The notes under the pieces are model-generated. The model did no database searches and had not been told where the DNA came from. It saw only the letters and a list, made by a program, of their open reading frames with translations. Shown here piece after piece: positions 38,561 through 50,433 of a stretch of DNA of 64,000 bases. This DNA is from Warburgia ugandensis (lineage: Eukaryota > Streptophyta > Magnoliopsida > Canellales > Canellaceae): positions 29,231,618 through 29,295,617 of the forward strand of contig CP141128.1 of the NCBI GenBank assembly GCA_035236585.1. The letters are read 5' to 3'. Position 1 is the stretch's first letter. Every line of letters begins with the position of its first letter. Made by a program: the position numbers and the translations under genes.

Positions 38561-40060
38561 GGGTTTTTGGTCTTTTCTCTTTCTTCTATGTTTTGGTTGC
38601 CTCCTTTTCATCTCCTTGTTCCTTAGCTTGCCCTACCTTGTTGTCAAACTAATGACCACTCCTTAGGGTTATTATGGATTTGGCATGCTCATGAGGGTTA
38701 TGGTTTTGAGAGCTTGACCCTATCTGAAATTGCCCTTAGGGTTAGGGATGGGCTGATTGGGGAACTGACCCTTTCTTCTATCTTGTAGTTGAACTGACAT
38801 TTGGCTTACCTATATGTCTAACTTGGATATGGCTTGAGAGTTGATATGGCCTAAATGTCTACTATCATTTTGCAAATGGTGTAAGGCCATTTTAATGTCT
38901 TCATCTTCCTTTAAAGATCTTTCAAGAAGGATCTCAATGGTTTCCTCAAAAGATGATTTCTTTTGTCATTGAGATTGTTCAAAGCCAGTTGACTACTTGG
39001 GAACTGTAGCTCTAGGAAATTTTTTGGTAGATGTTTCACAAATGGTCTCTTGTGGTAGTTATTATTTTACCAGGAAAAGTTTGGATGGGTGGCCAATCCA
39101 GGGTTATAGGTCCCAGAGTATGGGTTGTTGCTAGGATTGCATAACATTCAATGCATTTGCCTATTCTACTAGATAATCGTTAAGTGCTTTATTTAATGGA
39201 CAAGATGTAGTGATGTGTGCTGGGCTAGAATAGAGAACCCAAACCTCTTGCAGGGGTTTAAGAGATGTGGCATCCATAAAAGATTGAAACATAGTTTCAA
39301 GCTTGTCTGCTCTCCCATTGTACTTGTCCATTATGTCTAGTACAAAGTCTAGTTTATTGGATATATCAATAAGCATTCCTATCTCATAGATACCCCCTTT
39401 CTTGGTAGACTAGTCATTTCTCTCACTTCTATTTAAATAATCCCATTGTTGGGAATTATCTACTAGTGTCTGAAAGAATTCCAAGGCCTCACTCTCACCT
39501 TTTACCCGAGGGCCCTCTGCTCGCTGCATCTACCATTTGTCTATTTTGATGCGTCAACGCCTAATAGAAGTATTAAACTTGTTGATGTTTCAAAAATCCA
39601 TGATGAGGGAATTTCTACAATATTTCATTCCAATGTTCTCAACATTCATAATATTTTTCATCATCCCTTTGTTGGAAATTGATAATTTCATGACGAAGGC
39701 AATTTATTTCATGAACGGGGAAGAATTTGTTCAAAATTTCCTAAACAATTGATCCGATGTATTAATGGAACCTACCTCCAAGGATTTGAGCCATGACTTT
39801 GCTTCATCCTTGAGTGAGAATGGTAATAGTCAAAGCCTAATTGCATCATCTGAAAATTTTTGGAACCTAAATGTGGCACAAATATCAAGGAACTCCTTGA
39901 TATGAAGGTAAGGTCTTCTCAGTCTCAACCATAAAAGGTAGTGAGTAATTTGATGACTCCCAGCTTTAACCTAAAGTGGTTTATGTTTGTGGGAGGTAAA
40001 GTTATGTAGGATTAGGTGTTGAGCTAATAACTTTGCGCTTGACTTCTGCTGGTGATTTGG
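38560..40060 (-). pseudogene. gag: gag remnant of element B
   Basis: Minus-strand peptide NKLDFVLDIMDKYNGRADKL with a nucleocapsid-like SSPAHITTSCP segment (39161-39376) matches the second half of E gag. The region near 39500-39900 matches the capsid half (INFQQRDDEQ, PIPKINAL in E) at nucleotide level. Gag forms the particle shell. Broken. Confidence 0.7.
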
Positions 40061-41331
40061 CCATGGGGACAGGAACTTAGTTTCTTTCCCCTTATCTAAG
40101 GTTGTCTTAAATCTTTGGGCTGAAAGGTGCTAATTCTAAACTTTAGGATTAACATCCTTGCATGGACCATCGATGTGCAATCTAATCCTAGTAATCACTA
40201 ATTGAGTAGTGTCTTGATTATCTTTTCTTAGTGCATAGGTGATAGCTTCTTTGACTTAGATTAGACAACTCCTCCTTTTTTTTTCAGATTTGACTATTGC
40301 TTACCAGTTAGGTTTTGCTTGAAAGTGGTTAATACAGTCCACATGTCAAGAAATGTTTAGACCTCAACTAACATCAATAGCAGGCATGGGAAAAATACTT
40401 AGATTTTAAGACACCCACTACAACCACAATGCTCAGAAGCCACTGGAGTGATAATAGATCACGTCCTTCTAAAAAGGATCCTATTAGCTCAACACTATAA
40501 GCCTCTTTCTACTTGATTTTAAGTTAATGTTGAAGGGTAGGGATCATGACATACAAGGATGTTGATTGATTCTTAAGTAGGCCAAGGAGCTATTGATGAA
40601 ATCTAGCCATATCTTACAAGGCTTCCCATGGGGCCCTTATTGGCATTAATTTCATTCAACCATAAAGCAATTAGATATGCAATGTAAAACAAAAGCAAAC
40701 TAATGCCTACCTACATGCTACTTAACAAAGGGTCAAGCACCTTAATAGATGGGACATTATAACCATGTAGCCTATGCTTTGGTTATAGCTAAGGTCAGGC
40801 TAACCTTTGTTAAATAGGTTCACAACTAATGCTATAATACTAAGTATTATGTAACAATTATCAACGTATGACCCTAATTTATATGAATTATACTACCATC
40901 CAAATGAAATATTATACTAAATGCAGTATCTTAGAAAATTAAAATTTGGGTGAGGATTGCTCATGGTGAGGGGTCTAATGATGATGATCAAGTATGGGCC
41001 ACCATACCCCACAGTTGCCCTGTATTATTACAACCCATTTAAAATTTTAATAACAAAGAAATTATAATCACAAATGGGCCTCATTCTAAGTTTCACTTAA
41101 ATCCTAATTTAAGAAAGCAATAAACCCTAATCTATGTTGATGACGTTGTGGCCCATAGAATCGTTGCTGCTCCATTGCTGATTGTCCTCACACAAAAATC
41201 ATAGGAGTTGATCAATATGAGGAAAATAACAACAAATGCAAAAATATGATACAAAAACTAAACTAATGCACCCTAAACCTAGACCAGAGAAAAATAATCT
41301 AAAGTATGGAACACTACACAATATGTTTTGA
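40060..41331 (-). other. Untranslated leader of element B
   Basis: About 1.3 kb between gag and the primer site with no gene. It includes the shared leader module at 40270-40665. The equivalent interval in E is about 1.2 kb. Confidence 0.6.
40270..40665 (-). repeat. Shared leader module, copy in B leader
   Basis: Contains GTTTAGACCTCAACTAACAT (40355-40374) and, on the minus strand, a TAAGGGCCCC-type end near 40640, collinear with E 44880-45265 and with the D-family LTR copies. Once E is discounted it starts about 2.2 kb downstream of the candidate TATA box of the right LTR (54310-54318). Confidence 0.65.
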
Positions 41332-41356
41332 CTCCTCAATAATGGTGGTAAAAGTT
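41332..41356 (-). other. Primer-binding site of element B, degraded
   Basis: Directly inside the 5-prime LTR the minus strand reads AACTTTTACCACCATTATTG. It aligns without gaps to the TTTTGGCGCCGTTGCCGGGG site (tRNA-Asp type) used by Athila and Tat elements, differing almost only by transitions as expected for methylated, decayed DNA. Confidence 0.6.
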
Positions 41357-42390
41357 TGTTGTGTATTTTAAAGTTAAGCCATGAATCGCTTATAGTATAG
41401 CACACTAGTGAGGTAGATCCCATGAGCAGTTGACCAAATGTGGTGATACTGGTTTCTACCTTAAATCTAACCTAGCCAAAATTCAAGAGATTTTTAACCT
41501 AAACTAAGAATGAAAATTAGCACATGGAAATGAAATTATTCAAAAACTAGAAAAAAGCTAAAATTAAAAACATTCCTAAAACATCCACTTTCTAAAAATA
41601 AAACTTTCCTAATTGAAAACCTTCTAATTTCATGAATTTCTTAAACTAGGAACTTTCCTCAAGTGATACTTTCCTAAACATGAAATTAAGCAACTAATCT
41701 AAGGAAACATGCATTAAACAACTACTTTTCTAATCATGCAACTTCTAAATAAAGCAATTAAACTTATCAAATGGAAACTTGAACAACTAACAATAATTCA
41801 ACAATATGCTAACAAAGTAATGAAGATCAACAAATAACCACTAATTATGCTATGTTTCCTAACATGAATGAAAGCAACACTTTACTCTCATTTAATCAAT
41901 GAATCAATTAAAACCATGCACACCACTTATGGATAGCAACCATGATTTCAACATGATTTGATATTGTTCTCCATGCTTGATTATTTGAACAATGAAACTG
42001 ATGAACATGAATGGGGAATAGCATTAATATTTTCAAGCGAACTTTGACCCTGAACCTTGAAAATCGTGCATTCAACTATTGAATTGGATGCACAATTTTA
42101 ATAGGAATTTTGGTTAGTTTGTTTGGGAATTCGAAAATAAGAATGCACTTAATGTACAATCAACATGCAACAAACAAATAAAGAGAATTCATGGCCATTC
42201 ATTAACTTCAGATGGTCCATTAATCATCCAAAATGTTGCACACAATAGGTCACATGAAGGATGTGTTCCACTTTTGATGAAAATGCACCACACTTTCTTC
42301 CACCATTAATCCAAAATCAAATCTTAATAATCATTCCTCTTCCAACAAGCTTGAGATTCAAGGAAAATTTTGATGGAATAACAAGGCAAG

Positions 42391-44258
42391 TGTTAAGTGT
42401 TTAATTTTGGCTAAAAGACCCCTAGTTTACCATTCAATTAGATCATATAATTGTTTAAAATTGCAAATTTTAGCTTGATTTTAAATTTTGCTCAAATTGA
42501 TCATCCAAACCTTAATTTTTCAAAATCAACGATTAGATGATCATTAGAGCTTATTAGATGATTACTATGTGGTTTGGATGATTCTAATTTAGTCTTTTAT
42601 TTTGCAAATCAACTAAAGGAGGGTTGGATGACTCAGATCTATGTTCAACGATGCAGATCAAGTGAAGCTCAATAAAGTAAGAGTCCTAATTGGAAGTGGC
42701 TTCCTATTTGGAAGAGTCCTAATTTGGGAGAGGATAAAGTTTCCTAATAGGAATCTACCTCTTCAAGGAAAGAGTTTAAGTAAAATAAGGAAGGGAAAGC
42801 TATTATAAAAGGGAGAGGAGTACAAGCCTAAAGGGGAGTTTTTGCTTTTGGTAGTTCTAAATTGTTTTCTTCCTAGGCTTCCTTTTCTAATTGCATTGTG
42901 TATTTTAACGTTCATTCAATCTATCTATCCTGTTACTTTTCTCAAAACCTCACCATTCTCTTTCTTCTTCTCCTATCTCTCACCAGCCCTCTCTTTGCCT
43001 CACATCTCATGCACAAGACTCCCCATCTTCTTTCATTTTTGTTCAACACACCTTCCCTGTTTGTCCACACCATCCCAACCCCACCCATCATCATTCTTCC
43101 CAAGCTACAATGTATCGCTAAGAATCCTCTGCACACCGCATAACCCACTAGACCCACCTCTCTTGTTTTCCTCCATTCACCGCATAAATCAGTACACCTC
43201 TCCTTTCATTCTTCTGCTACACGCAGCATCTCACCACTGGCTAGGCTCCCCAGCCTTCATCACCCTTTCGAACCATCGCCCAGATCATCTGCTCTATTCA
43301 TTCAACGCCCAGAAAAGGTGTCATTTTTTGTTCTCCTCAGACGAACCTCCCTACTCCAGCCAGCAACCCATCTACTCCAGACAATATTAGACAATCACTC
43401 CACCAGCTCCAGCGGTTTCTTCTTCACTGGATGGTCCGGAGACAAAAACTCGAAATGGGATTTCCACCCTTTCCCCTCTCATCTCCTTCTTCCTCACCTC
43501 CTCCGACGTCTTCTTCTTCTTCGGGGAGTTCTCTGTAATTTTTTTGTTTAAATTTTCTTTCCCAAATTCTAGTTTTGCCCTTAGTTAATAAATAGAAATA
43601 TGATTTTTGTCCTTTTTCAATAATTACATATGTGTCCCTAAATATTCCAGTTCTATTTTATCCGCATTCTACTTATCCAGGAATAGATTAATCAGATAGA
43701 TCAATTAACGTTTAACCCAATCAACTAGTTAGCCTTAATCAAAGAAAATCTTCAATTGCTTATTTGTTTCTCTTCTGATTTCAAATTAATTTTACAAATT
43801 AATTTTGAGGACATGCATTAGCATGATTAATGTCTCTGATCTTCAATCTAAAACCCAAAAAGTGATCTAAACTGTCCAATTCCCAAAATTCTTATTTAGG
43901 CTAAATCTCTTAGAATTTTTGAAATCTGCCTAATCCATCTAGTGGATCATGAATCATGAGAACCAGAAATTTTCTGATAGAGTTTGATCGAAGCTTATGT
44001 GTCCAAATATGAAGAAATTGACAATAACCAGTCTAGGGAAGTGGAATATTATTGTTTCTTTAGTTAATTTTCTTTCTTTTTGTCTTGAACTTCTGTAATT
44101 AAATTATATCTTGAGTTCAAAATTTTTTTTATTAATTTTTGTCACTTGAATTAAATTTTATTAAAAACTCCAAAATTTTAAAGCAAGTTCCTATGGGATC
44201 GACTCGTATTTGCATAGCTATACTACAATAGCCTGTGCACTTGCGAAAAGCATCAACA
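42391..44258 (+). repeat. 5-prime LTR of element E (1.87 kb)
   Basis: Starts TGTTAAGTGTTTAATT and ends AAAAGCATCAACA. TATA box TTATAAAA at 42803-42810, followed by a pyrimidine-rich stretch (about 42900-43540). The first 450 bases contain pairs of short GATCAT/GATGATC segments. The LTR partner is 52009-53859. Confidence 0.92.
42803..42810 (+). promoter_or_regulatory. TATA box of E 5-prime LTR
   Basis: TTATAAAA about 410 bases into the LTR, conserved at 52404-52411 in the other LTR, followed by a GGGAGAGG segment. Likely start of the genomic RNA some 30 bases downstream. Confidence 0.6.
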
Positions 44259-44285
44259 AGTTTTTGACACTATTGTTGATGACTT
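44259..44285 (+). other. Primer-binding site of element E, degraded
   Basis: AGTTTTTGACACTATTGTTG directly follows the LTR. It aligns with the Athila/Tat primer site TTTTTGGCGCCGTTGCCGGG (tRNA-Asp type), differing mainly by transitions, and the flank ACTTGCAAAG is also family-typical. Confidence 0.6.
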
Positions 44286-45501
44286 GCAAAGGAGTTTTTA
44301 TAAAATTTAATTTAAAAAATCCAAAAATAAATTTGTAAGAATTTTAGAGTTTTATAATTTTTGTTAATTTTAGGTGCATTTTTCATTTTTTTTTAGTGCA
44401 TAACCACATAATTTCCTAAAATTGGTACTTATTTCTAATTTTCTTTTTTAGGGAAATAGGAAAGTGGAGAAAATTGGCAAAAAAATCTTCATGAACATGG
44501 AAATTTCCCTGCTTTCCTAGATTAGGAATTTTTTTTTCCCTTTTGAGTGAAGCTTGTAGTGAGGATCCTTGTAAATTATAATTTTTATTTTCATTTTAAA
44601 GGGTTGTATAATACAGGGCAAGTGTGAGATAAGGTGGCCCACACTTGATCTTCATTAGAAACCCCATTATAAGTTTCCTCACTCATTTAATTCTTAGATT
44701 AGGGTCTGCATTTAGTATAAATTTGCAGTGTTTGGTAGTGTAACTCATATAGAAAGAATCCTTTTACAATTATTGCATTTTTACGAATTTGCATTAGTAT
44801 ATCACTTCTAATTGCATCTTAGGGCATGGTTAATGCTTTAAGGTGATATATATGCTGATCGAATTGCCATGGAGTGTGGAATTAATTAGTAAGGGCACCC
44901 TACCACCATAAGATCAAGGGTGGATTTCATCACCACTCCTTGGCCCACCTAAGATAATCACCTCAAGCGCACTACCCTAACCTTCAAATCAAATTAAAAT
45001 CAATCAGAAGAGACCTATAGGGCCATCACATGCTCGTAGGACCCTCTTACTAAGACGCAATTTATTGTCACTCTAGTGGCTTTTGAACACTATGGTTATT
45101 GAGGGTTGTCTAATAGATCCTCGCTCTTCCCTCACCTCCTGTTGATGTTTGTGAGGTCTAAACGTCCCCTTAAATGAGGGTTGTATTAACCACCTTGCGC
45201 AGAACCTAACTGGTAAGCAATAAGCAAATCTAAAGGAGAGGAGCAGCGCTAGATTAGGCTAATTAAAAGCATTGTCCCCACACAAATTCAAGAAATTCAA
45301 TATATTACTTATTAGCCTAAGGTGTTTGATTGTGCCTTTTTGCTTGCATCATATTGAGTTAGAGTTAGCATTTATAGTAGTACATTTTTTATTAGGTATA
45401 GTTCATGCAAGGGCATTGATCTCAGAACCCTGAGCTAGCCGTTAAACCTAGAGATTCAACACATCCAACACCAAGGGGAAAGAAACATAGTTCCTATCCC
45501 T
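44286..45501 (+). other. Untranslated leader of element E
   Basis: About 1.2 kb from primer site to gag with no gene. It contains the shared leader module (44880-45265). Confidence 0.65.
44880..45265 (+). repeat. Shared leader module, copy in E leader
   Basis: Starts GGAATTAATTAGTAAGGGC and runs through AATTAAAATCAATCAGAAG, GTTGTCTAATAGATCC and TTGTGAGGTCTAAAC (45149-45163). The same blocks occur in the same order in the LTRs of the D family. It begins about 2.1 kb downstream of the TATA box of E. Confidence 0.75.
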
Positions 45502-46890
45502 ATGGCTGAACCACCAGCAGAGATTGAGTGCAAGACTATTAGAGATTTTTATACAGCACTCCAACTTAATACCCCCTCCTGCATAGCTTTACCTCCACCT
45601 AATGCTGACCACTTTGAGTTAAAGGCGGGAGTAATTCAATTACTCCCCACTTTTTATGGTCGAGACCGAGAAGACCCATACCTACATATCAAGGAGTTCG
45701 TCGATATTTGTGCCACATTTAGGTTTTGAAATTTTTTGGATGATTCGATTAAGCTAAGGTTATCCCCGTTCTCACTTAAGGACAAAGCCAAGTCATGGCT
45801 TAATTCCTTGGAGGTAGGATGCATCCATACATGGGACCAATTGTCTAAGAAGTTCTTGAACAAGTTCTTTCCCATTCCCAAAATAAATGCCCTACATCAT
45901 GAAATTATAAATTTCCAACAAAGGGATGATGAACAATGTTACGAATGTTGGGAATGGTGGAATGAATTGCTGCAAAAATGTCCTCATCATGGATTTGAGA
46001 AATGGCAACAAGTTCAACACTTTTACAAGGCATTGATCCCTCAAAATAGACAAATGATAGATGCAGCTAGTGGAGGAACCCTCATGTCGAAAGATGAAAG
46101 TGATGCATGGGAATTCTTTTAAACTATACCTGATAATTCTCATCATTGTGATTATTCAAATAGGGGAGAAAGAACTAACTAGCCCACCAATAAAAGGAGG
46201 TATCTATGAGATAGGAGCACATACTGATCTATCCGATAAGTTCAACTTTGTTGTTGAAAAATTAGATGGAAGAATGGACAAGCTTGAAATTATGTTTCAA
46301 TCTTTTTTGCTTATTATATTATCTCAAAAACCTCCACAAGAGGTATGTGCTACTTGTTCTAGTCCATCCCATTTAACCTTAGCATGTCCATCTAGTAAAG
46401 TATTCCCTAAATATCTTATAGACCAAGCGAATGCATTGAATGCATATCGTCAACCTAGCGATAACCCATATTCTGAGGCCTACAACCTTGGATGGGCTAG
46501 GCATCCCAATTTGTCTTGGTCAAAGAATAACCACAAAGGGGGTCCATCTATAAATCCCTCTATCCAAAATATTCCTCTTAGAACTACAGTTCCCCATTAG
46601 CCACCTGGCTTTCAACAACCTCTACAATAAAAGAAACCATATTTAGAGGAAATCATCCACACCATCTTAGAACAAATTTTAAAAGATAATGATTACACTA
46701 AAAAGGCCTTACACCAATTGCAAAATGATAGTAGACATTCATCCAATGTGAACTCTCAAGCCATAACTAAGCTAGAGGTGCAAGTAAGCCAATTGTTTGC
46801 TAAATTACATAATAGAGGAAAGGGTCAGTTTCCTAGTCAACCCATCCCTAATCCTAAGGGTCAATTTGAGATAGGGTCAAGTTCTTAAAA
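45502..46890 (+). pseudogene. gag: gag remnant of element E
   Basis: Peptides in gag order: N-terminal segment with HFELKAGVIQLLPTFYG and EDPYLHIKEFVDIC (45502-45729); capsid segment with SLKDKAKSWLNSLEVG, FFPIPKINAL and HYF-like FYKALIPQNRQMIDAASGG (45736-46122); nucleocapsid segment with a C-x2-C-x4-H-x4-C knuckle, CATCSSPSHLTLAC (within 46061-46600). This is the Retrotrans_gag type of Athila-like elements. It lies in more than one frame and is broken. The start at 45502 is the first Met before conserved sequence; the true start may be upstream. Confidence 0.88.
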
Positions 46891-47269
46891 CTTTAACCCT
46901 CATGAGCATGCCAAGTCCATAATCTCCCTTAGAAATGGTCATCAAATCAATAACAAAGAAGGGTAGGCTAAGAAAACTATAGAGGAAAAAGAGGCAACAA
47001 AAAATACAAGAAAAAGAGAAAAGATAGAACAACCCTGTAGAACCGATAGTGGAGGCACCCTATATGCCTAAAGCCCTTTTTCCCTAATTATTGAATAAAG
47101 CTAGGAAGGGATTGAAGTTCAATGAGTTAATGGAGGTATTTAAACATGTACATATCAATATACTATTGCTCAATGCAATTAAAGACATCCTTGCCTATGC
47201 TAAATGATTAAAAGAGCTCTACACAACAAAGCCAAAGCTTAATGTGCAAAAGAAAGCCTTCCTCACCAA

Positions 47270-48020
47270 ACACTGAGCTCTTTGATTCAACACAAGACCC
47301 CACCAAAGTTTAGAGACCCAGGATGTCCTACAATCACTTGCGGCATTGGAGATCATGTTATAGATAGGGCACTTCTTGACTTAGGGGCTAGTGTTATCTT
47401 GTTGGGATACTCTGTCTATGAGCAATTAAAACTCGGTGAGTTGAAACCAACCACCACCACACTGTAATTAGTCGATAGATCTATCAAGATACCTCATGGT
47501 TTGGTTGAAGATGTCTTAATATAGGTGGATAAGTTTTATTACCCTATTGATTTCATTGTGTTAGACACCCACCCTGTATCATATCTTGGTAGTCAAATCA
47601 CAGTCATTCTTGGACGTCCATTCTCTTCAACGTCCAATGCCATTATTAACTGTAGGAATGGTGTAATGAAACTCTCATTAGGCAACATGAAGGTTAAGCT
47701 TAATGTTTTTAATGCCGATCAACAACATTTAGACCTCGATGATCCCTGTGATGTCAACTTGATAAAGAGTCTAATTAATGAGATTCATTCACCATTGTCC
47801 ATCTCAAACCCACTAAAGGCTTATCTAATGCACTTTAATGGAGAATTTGATATAGACAAGTATATTAAGGAGGTAAACAATCTTTTAGATATTGCACCAC
47901 TCATGGATACCTCTAAGTGGGGTCCTTATGTAGAACCACTCCCACCATTTAAATTTGTCCCCATAGCCTTAATAAAGCAACCACCATCTTTGGACCCAAA
48001 ACCCTACCTGATAACTTGAA
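47270..48020 (+). pseudogene. pol: Protease and linker remnant of element E
   Basis: A retropepsin-like core with RALLDLGASV and LLGYSVYEQLKLGEL (47282-47467), followed by VILGRPFSSTSNAIINCRNG and the Athila linker with AYLMHFNGEFDIDKYIKEVN (47525-48019). The D-L-G-A-S motif corresponds to the catalytic D-T/S-G-A region of aspartic proteases; L-G-R-P-F is the conserved C-terminal flap-proximal motif. The protease would cut the gag-pol polyprotein. Broken. Confidence 0.85.
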
Positions 48021-48099
48021 ATATTCATTCCTAGGCCAGATGAAATCTTACCTGTAATAATAGCATCAGACTTAGATAAAGAATAGGAGGGTAAGCTTT

Positions 48100-48860
48100 C
48101 AGATGTTCTTAAGGAACATAAAACTACTCTAGGGTGGACAATAACATACATAAAAGAGAGAAGTCCAGCCGTATGCATGCATAGGATACATCTAGAAGAA
48201 AATGCAAAACCTTCTAGGGAGACTCAAAGGCGACTGAAGCCCCACATGAAGGACGTGGTTAAAGATGAAGTCGTAAAGCTCTTAAATGTTGGCGTCATAT
48301 ACCTTATCTTTGATAGTACTTAGGTCAGCCCCGTTTAGGTTGTACATAAGAAATATGGGGTCACGGTAGTAAAAAATGAGGATAATGAGCTAGTCTCCAC
48401 CCACATGACCACTAGGTAGAGAGCTTGTATTGACTATTGAAAGTTGAAGACGATCACGAGGAAAGATCATTTTCCTCTACCTTTCATTCACCAAATGCTA
48501 GAGAGGTTAGTCAGACATAGCTATTATTGTTTTCTAAATGGATATTCCTACTATAACCAAATTCCTATAGCAACAGAGGATTAGGATGTGATATATTATG
48601 CTAGTAAAACACTAAATGATGTGCAACTCAACTATTCCACTACTGAGAAAGAGGTGTTAGCTGTTGTGTTTGCTCTAGATAAGTTTAGATCTTACTTGTT
48701 AGGGTCTAAAGTTATAGTATACTAGGATTAGGCGGCTTTAAAGTACCTCCTTTCTAAAAAGGATGCAAAACCTAGGTTGATCCGTTGGATACAACTGTTA
48801 CAAGAGTTTGACTTAGAAATTTAGGACAAGAAAGGTTAAAAAAATGTCGTAGCAGATCAC
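48100..48860 (+). pseudogene. pol: Reverse transcriptase and RNase H remnants of element E
   Basis: Recognisable RT pieces include a segment with HMKDVVKDEVVKLLNVGVIY near 48240-48300, a KYGVTVVKNEDNEL segment near 48350, and a GYSYYNQIPIATE segment near 48540. An RNase H segment follows, with [20 protein letters not shown] and [14 protein letters not shown] (about 48600-48710). Order and motifs are those of Ty3/gypsy pol. The region is shorter than a normal RT plus RNase H and is broken. Confidence 0.82.
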
Positions 48861-48932
48861 TTATCCAGCTTAGTGGTGGAGCACACTAGCGATCAAGGGC
48901 CTATAACTGAGTCATTCCCAAATGAATAGTTA

Positions 48933-49841
48933 TTGCATGTTTCCCAGTTACCTTGGTACAGAGATATTCTTAATTATCTTCTTATAGGACAACTGCCTAA
49001 TCATTGGACCAAACAAGATAAAAAGAGATTTTTAACTGAGGTTAGATATTTTACTTGGGATGACCCATACTTATTCAAGTATTGTCCTGACCAAGTAATT
49101 AGGGGATGCATACCCAAGAGTGAACATAATCAAATCATCTCCTTTTATCATGATCGTGCATGTGGGGGCCATTTCAGCACTAGAAAGATAGCTGCTAAAA
49201 TTTTGCAGTGTGGATTTTATTGGCCTACCATATTTAAGGACGCACATGGTTACTGCAAAGTATGTGCACGGTGTCAAAGGTTAGGAAGTTCAGGAAGGAG
49301 ACATATGATGCCCTTAAACCCAATCTTTGTCATAGAACCTTTTGATGTTTGGGGCATAGATTTTATGGGACCTTTTCCTAATTCTTTTGGAAATCTATAT
49401 ATCCTAGTGGGAGTGGACTATGTGTCCAAGTGGGTGGAGGCTGTACCCTACAAAATCAATGACCACAATGTTATGGTAAAATTTTTAAAGGAAAATATTT
49501 TTGCACAATTTGGTACTCCAAGAGCTATAATAAGTGATGGGGGCAAACACTTTTGTAATAAGGTGTTTGAGAATTTAATGAAAAAGTATGGTGTCAATCA
49601 TATAATAGCTACCCCATACCACCCTCAGACTAGTGGTCAAGTAGAGGTATCCAATAGAGAAATAAAATATATTCTAGAAAAGATAGTCAATCCAAATAGG
49701 GAAGACTGGTCTCTGAGACTTATTGATGCTTTATGGGCTTATCGTACAGCATATAAAACCTCTATAGGAATGTCACCCTACCACTTGGTCTATGGAAAGG
49801 CCTTCCACTTACCAGTAGAGTTAGAGCATAAGGAATATTAG
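48933..49841 (+). pseudogene. pol: Integrase region of element E, long open frame
   Basis: A 302-codon open frame covers most of an integrase. Residues 65-120 hold a His/Cys zinc finger (His near 73 and 80, Cys near 111 and 114, ending CARCQ). Residues 137-245 hold the rve catalytic core with Asp143 in GIDFMGPFP, Asp202 in IISDGG and Glu238 in GQVEVSN, the normal D-x-D-35-E spacing. Residues 290-302 read [13 protein letters not shown], the Athila-type C-terminal signature. The enzyme inserts element DNA into the genome. The first Met is not a real start, since integrase is cut from a polyprotein. Reading continues beyond 49841 as remnants to about 50250. The frame is open, but the element as a whole is broken. 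Confidence 0.9.
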
Positions 49842-50324
49842 GCTATCAAAAAGTTAAATTTTGACTTAGATTTTGCTAGAAACCACAGGAAACTCTAACT
49901 CAATGAGTTGAGGAATTGAGGAAAGATGCATATGAGTTTGCATGATTATACAAAGATCGAATGAAGGCTGTACATGATAGACATATTTTAAGAAAAACCT
50001 TCACATCAGGTCAAAAAGTCTTACTATATAATTCTAAATTGCATCTATTCCCAGGAAAACTTTGATCTAGATAGACCGAACCTTATATAGTACGCACAAT
50101 CTATCCTCATGGGGCCATCAAGATTGAAGAGGATGGAGAAATCCAAAAGGTCAATGGTCAAAGGTTAAAACCTTTCCTAGAACTGCTTGACCTTGAAATT
50201 GATGACACACTTTTAGAGACATCCGAGTATCATGATCCACCTTAGATTACAACTCTAGGAGGCTTGCAGCACATCATCATTGCACTCATCATTATGTCTG
50301 GCCGAAGACGTTAAACTTAGTGCT

Positions 50325-50343
50325 TATTGGGAGGCAACCCAAG
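50325..50343 (+). other. Conserved TTGGGAGGCAACCCAA hairpin in E
   Basis: A short perfect stem (TTGGG / CCCAA) with an AGGCAA loop just downstream of pol, preceded by GACGTTAAACTTAGTGCTTA. A counterpart lies in B (29760-29780). A small RNA hairpin is plausible; role unknown. Confidence 0.65.
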
Positions 50344-50410
50344 GGTTTAGAGTCTACATCACTCAACTTCCGTATAGCATCCTATGTTTTCCAACGTGAC
50401 AATGTTTCAT

Positions 50411-50433
50411 TTAGGTTGGGGGGTGTAGATGCA
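50411..50433 (+). other. Conserved purine-rich signal downstream of pol in E
   Basis: TTAGGTTGGGGGGTGTAGAT, nearly identical to the minus strand of B at 29659-29680. It resembles a polypurine tract but lies about 1.6 kb upstream of the LTR, where the true tract (GTTGTGGGGTG, 51998-52008) adjoins the LTR. Confidence 0.65.

Noticed and set aside
42842-43390. 182-codon open frame in the 5-prime LTR of E, with a 116-codon counterpart in the 3-prime LTR
   Set aside because: It lies in a pyrimidine-rich stretch where stop codons are rare, and similarity between the two LTRs is expected from their common origin. No protein domain is visible.
45090-45265. tRNA gene or SINE inside the shared leader module
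   Set aside because: I looked for A and B box promoter sequences and a cloverleaf. Neither fits well, and there is no A-rich tail or target duplication around the module.
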